This document shows, one piece after another, positions 6,300 through 8,028 of a DNA stretch of 8,028 nt. This stretch comes from Lutispora sp. (GTDB taxonomy: Bacteria > Bacillota > Clostridia > Lutisporales > Lutisporaceae): contig JAUQXG010000482.1 of NCBI GenBank assembly GCA_030834765.1, positions 1 to 8,028 on the forward strand, in the 5' to 3' direction. The position numbers and the translations under genes were made by a program. The notes under the pieces are model-generated. The model saw nothing but the letters and a program-made list of their open reading frames with translations. It made no database searches and was not told where the DNA came from. The stretch's first letter is position 1, and each line of letters opens with the position of its first letter.

Positions 6300-7751
6300 G
6301 TGAACTTCAAGGCAATACTCAAAAACTTAGGGATACTGCTAATATGCGAAGCAATCTCGATGTTGCCTGCTTTAATAGTATCATTTATATATGCTGGTGG
6401 TGATGCACCTGCATTTATGCATACTATTTTTTTTACAATATGTGTTGGTGTAATCCTTTTTAAGATAAAGCCAGATAGCCCTATTATTTATGCTAGAGAT
6501 GGTTTTGCCATTGTAGCTGTGGGATGGATTCTGATTTCTTTTTTTGGAGCATTACCTTTTGTTCTTAGCGGCTCAATACCCAGTATGATAGATGGCTTTT
6601 TCGAAGCTAGCTCAGGTTTTACTACAACAGGTGCAAGCATACTTACAGATGTGGAAATACTTCCAAAGGGAATTTTATTTTGGAGAAGCTTTACCCATTG
6701 GATCGGTGGAATGGGAATCATCGTTTTAACACTTGCAATTCTTCCGTCTGTTAGTGAAGGCTCCCTTCATATCATGAATGCAGAAAGTCCAGGCCCAAAT
6801 CCTGGAAAGCTGGTGGCACGAGTAGGACAAACAGCCCAGATACTTTACCTCATCTATATAGCTTTTACACTGACTCAAATTGTTTTGCTTTGTATCGCAG
6901 GTATGCCTTTTTATGATTCAATGCTGACTACCTTTGGAAGTGTAGGCACAGGCGGTTTTGGAATAAAAAATACAAGCATAGGTTATTATAATAATATTTT
7001 TGCAGAAGTTATTATTACTTTCTTCATGATTGTTTGCGGCGGTAATTTCGCTCTTTATTACGGCCTTCTAAAAGGAAATTTCAAGGATTTTTATAAAGAT
7101 GAAGAGCTGCGGCTTTATCTTGGCATCATTGCTACTGCAATCATTTTGATCACAATCAATACTTATGGTCATAATTTTAATTCAATAGGTGAAGCGCTGC
7201 GGCATGCTTCTTTCACAGTGGCATCCATTATAACAACTACCGGCTATGCCACCGCTGATTTTAATCAATGGCCTGTATTCAGCAAGATGATATTGATGTT
7301 GCTCATGTTTATTGGAGGATGTGCGGGGTCTACTGCCGGATCTATCAAAAATATAAGAATACTTTTACTTTTCAAAATCATGAGAAGAGAGCTTATGCAA
7401 ATCATACATCCGAGAGCATTTTATACCGTTAAGATAGGTAATAAAAGTGTTGAAGAAAAGACTCTCTTAGAAGTTCTCGCCTTCTTCTTTATGTATATGT
7501 TCATTTTTTTAGTTGCTGTTTTAATCATATCTTTGGATAACTTTGATGTGGCCACAACCATGTCTGCTGTAGCTGCTACACTAGGAAATATAGGCCCTGG
7601 AATAAGCCTAGTAGGCCCAATGGGCAATTACTCAGAGCTTTCCTATTTAAGCAAAATAACCTTATCCATGTGTATGATCATTGGAAGATTAGAGATATAT
7701 CCCATACTATTATTAATGATTCCATCGTTTTGGAGGAAAGTGAATATTTAA
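6300..7751 (+). CDS. trkH: Trk potassium transporter membrane subunit TrkH, copy 2 (tandem paralog)
   Basis: Second K+ translocation subunit. It is also 483 residues and aligns with copy 1 without gaps; about 344 of 483 positions are identical by hand count (71%). Filter loops are intact: TTTGAS (108-113), VGTGGF (215-220), TTTGYA (312-317) and GNIGPG (429-434). The gate loop GGCAGSTAGS and GRLEIYP are conserved. Divergence is greatest at residues 51-60, in a helix around 191-206, and at 401-428. The GTG start at 6300 follows AGGAGGAAT with the same spacing as copy 1, and both genes begin GTGAACTTCAA and end in VNI-TAA, so the duplication included the translation start signal. It may share TrkA with copy 1, as E. 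coli TrkG and TrkH do, giving different affinity or energy coupling. No disruption is seen. Confidence 0.95.
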   Translation: MNFKAILKNLGILLICEAISMLPALIVSFIYAGGDAPAFMHTIFFTICVGVILFKIKPDSPIIYARDGFAIVAVGWILISFFGALPFVLSGSIPSMIDGFFEASSGFTTTGASILTDVEILPKGILFWRSFTHWIGGMGIIVLTLAILPSVSEGSLHIMNAESPGPNPGKLVARVGQTAQILYLIYIAFTLTQIVLLCIAGMPFYDSMLTTFGSVGTGGFGIKNTSIGYYNNIFAEVIITFFMIVCGGNFALYYGLLKGNFKDFYKDEELRLYLGIIATAIILITINTYGHNFNSIGEALRHASFTVASIITTTGYATADFNQWPVFSKMILMLLMFIGGCAGSTAGSIKNIRILLLFKIMRRELMQIIHPRAFYTVKIGNKSVEEKTLLEVLAFFFMYMFIFLVAVLIISLDNFDVATTMSAVAATLGNIGPGISLVGPMGNYSELSYLSKITLSMCMIIGRLEIYPILLLMIPSFWRKVNI

Positions 7752-7752
7752 G

Positions 7753-7780
7753 TTGCGGAGCAAGTTAACTTGCTTTGCAA
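7753..7780 (+). repeat. Hairpin after trkH2, homologous to the one after trkH1
   Basis: Starting two bases after the trkH2 stop, arms 7753-7766 and 7767-7780 are complementary over 14 positions with two G-U pairs, centred on GTTAAC. The stretch CAAGTTAACTTG followed by YTTTGCAA matches the hairpin behind trkH1. There is no U-tract after it, so it is not a classical terminator; the efficient one lies at 7866-7904. Confidence 0.6.
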
Positions 7781-7786
7781 GTTCCG

Positions 7787-7863
7787 GGCACGAGGTTCGA
7801 GGTTGAGCAATTTCTTCGAAGCCTTTCCCAAATTCCTCGTACCTCGTGCCTCGTGCCTGGTAC
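7787..7863 (+). repeat. Inverted repeat built from 7-bp tandem units (CTCGTGC / GCACGAG)
   Basis: The left arm (7787-7802) and right arm (7835-7850) are 16 bases each, complementary with one mismatch, around a 32-base interior. The right side is a four-unit heptamer tandem: CTCGTAC, CTCGTGC, CTCGTGC, CTGGTAC (7836-7863). The left side carries related units in reverse orientation (GCACGAG, GTTCGAG, GTTGAGC; 7789-7809). The element is clearly GC-richer than its surroundings, encodes nothing, and has no transposase or evident target-site duplication. It looks like a dispersed palindromic or heptamer repeat, but whether other copies exist in the genome cannot be seen here. Confidence 0.65.
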
Positions 7864-7865
7864 CC

Positions 7866-7904
7866 GCAAGAAAGCTGAGTAGCTATGCTACTCAGCTTTC
7901 TTGC
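7866..7904. terminator. Bidirectional Rho-independent terminator between trkH2 and proC
   Basis: A perfect inverted repeat with 18-base arms (7866-7883, 7887-7904) and a 3-base loop. Read in either direction it gives a 10-bp core stem GCTGAGTAGC/GCTACTCAGC followed by TTTCTTGC. It therefore resembles a short-U-tract terminator for both convergent transcripts. The right arm contains the proC stop codon and last codons, so it terminates proC immediately after translation ends. Confidence 0.75.
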
Positions 7905-8028
7905 CTACCTCTTCCATTCTCACTTTTCCTGCTTCTACTGCATCCATGATGATTCCTCTGAAGCCGCCTTGCTCTAAGGCTCTTACTCCTGCTATTGTTG
8001 CTCCTCCCGGAGAGCATACATTATCTTT
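7888..8028 (-). CDS. proC: Pyrroline-5-carboxylate reductase, C-terminal fragment (cut by window edge)
   Basis: Only the last 46 codons are in the window, ending in TAG at 7890-7888; the rest lies to the right of 8028. The visible part contains [20 protein letters not shown] followed by [11 protein letters not shown], matching the conserved C-terminal dimerisation region of ProC (SPGGTTIAG..LE..GFR....AV.A). The enzyme reduces 1-pyrroline-5-carboxylate to proline with NAD(P)H in the cytoplasm, the last step of proline synthesis. The gene converges on trkH2 and shares its terminator. Proline and potassium both serve in osmotic balance, but convergence alone does not show a functional link. Confidence 0.93.
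   Translation of the reverse strand, partial: KDNVCSPGGATIAGVRALEQGGFRGIIMDAVEAGKVRMEEVGKKAE

Noticed and set aside
7753..7863. Insertion sequence or integron-like element at the end of trkH2
   Set aside because: No transposase or integrase fragment and no target-site duplication; it is described only as a repeat.
1..8028. Defence island, CRISPR, phage or toxin-antitoxin system
   Set aside because: All sizeable coding regions are accounted for by purine salvage and transport, Trk potassium uptake and proC. No repeat-spacer array or relevant domain is visible.

Overview
The window looks like a chromosomal segment of a low-GC Firmicute, most likely from class Clostridia. The DNA is AT-rich with many ATA codons, ribosome binding sites are strong (AGGAGG type), a purine riboswitch uses a Rho-independent terminator, and Xpt and ProC resemble Firmicute versions. 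I cannot name a species.

Left block (1-3228, all on the minus strand): a purine acquisition and salvage operon. In transcription order it has a promoter-like sequence, a guanine-class purine riboswitch with an intrinsic terminator, xpt (xanthine phosphoribosyltransferase), a BMP/Med-family substrate-binding lipoprotein, a small hairpin, and a double ATPase-domain ABC protein that runs off the left edge. The permease genes expected for a BMP-type importer would lie beyond position 1. The leader implies that the whole unit is switched off when guanine or hypoxanthine is plentiful. This makes a purine base or nucleoside the likely cargo of the transporter. Import by the ABC system and phosphoribosylation by Xpt would then be consecutive steps.

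Right block (about 3238-7751, plus strand): a potassium uptake operon. A possible 15-codon leader ORF precedes trkA, which encodes the NAD-binding gating subunit. The first trkH overlaps trkA by 50 bases. A second, paralogous trkH of identical length (483 codons, about 71% identical by hand count, no gaps) follows. Both TrkH proteins keep all four selectivity-filter loops. Each trkH is followed by a related non-coding module containing a GTTAAC-centred hairpin and an AGGTTGAGCAA box. The second module has one extra 7-bp unit and adjoins a heptamer-based inverted repeat.

Right edge (7866-8028): a symmetric bidirectional terminator separates trkH2 from the convergent 3' end of proC (pyrroline-5-carboxylate reductase), whose stop codon lies inside the hairpin.

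No CRISPR array, transposase, phage gene or defence system is visible. The gene families are well known. The less ordinary parts are the riboswitch-linked BMP transporter, the duplicated trkH with duplicated non-coding tails, and the heptamer element.
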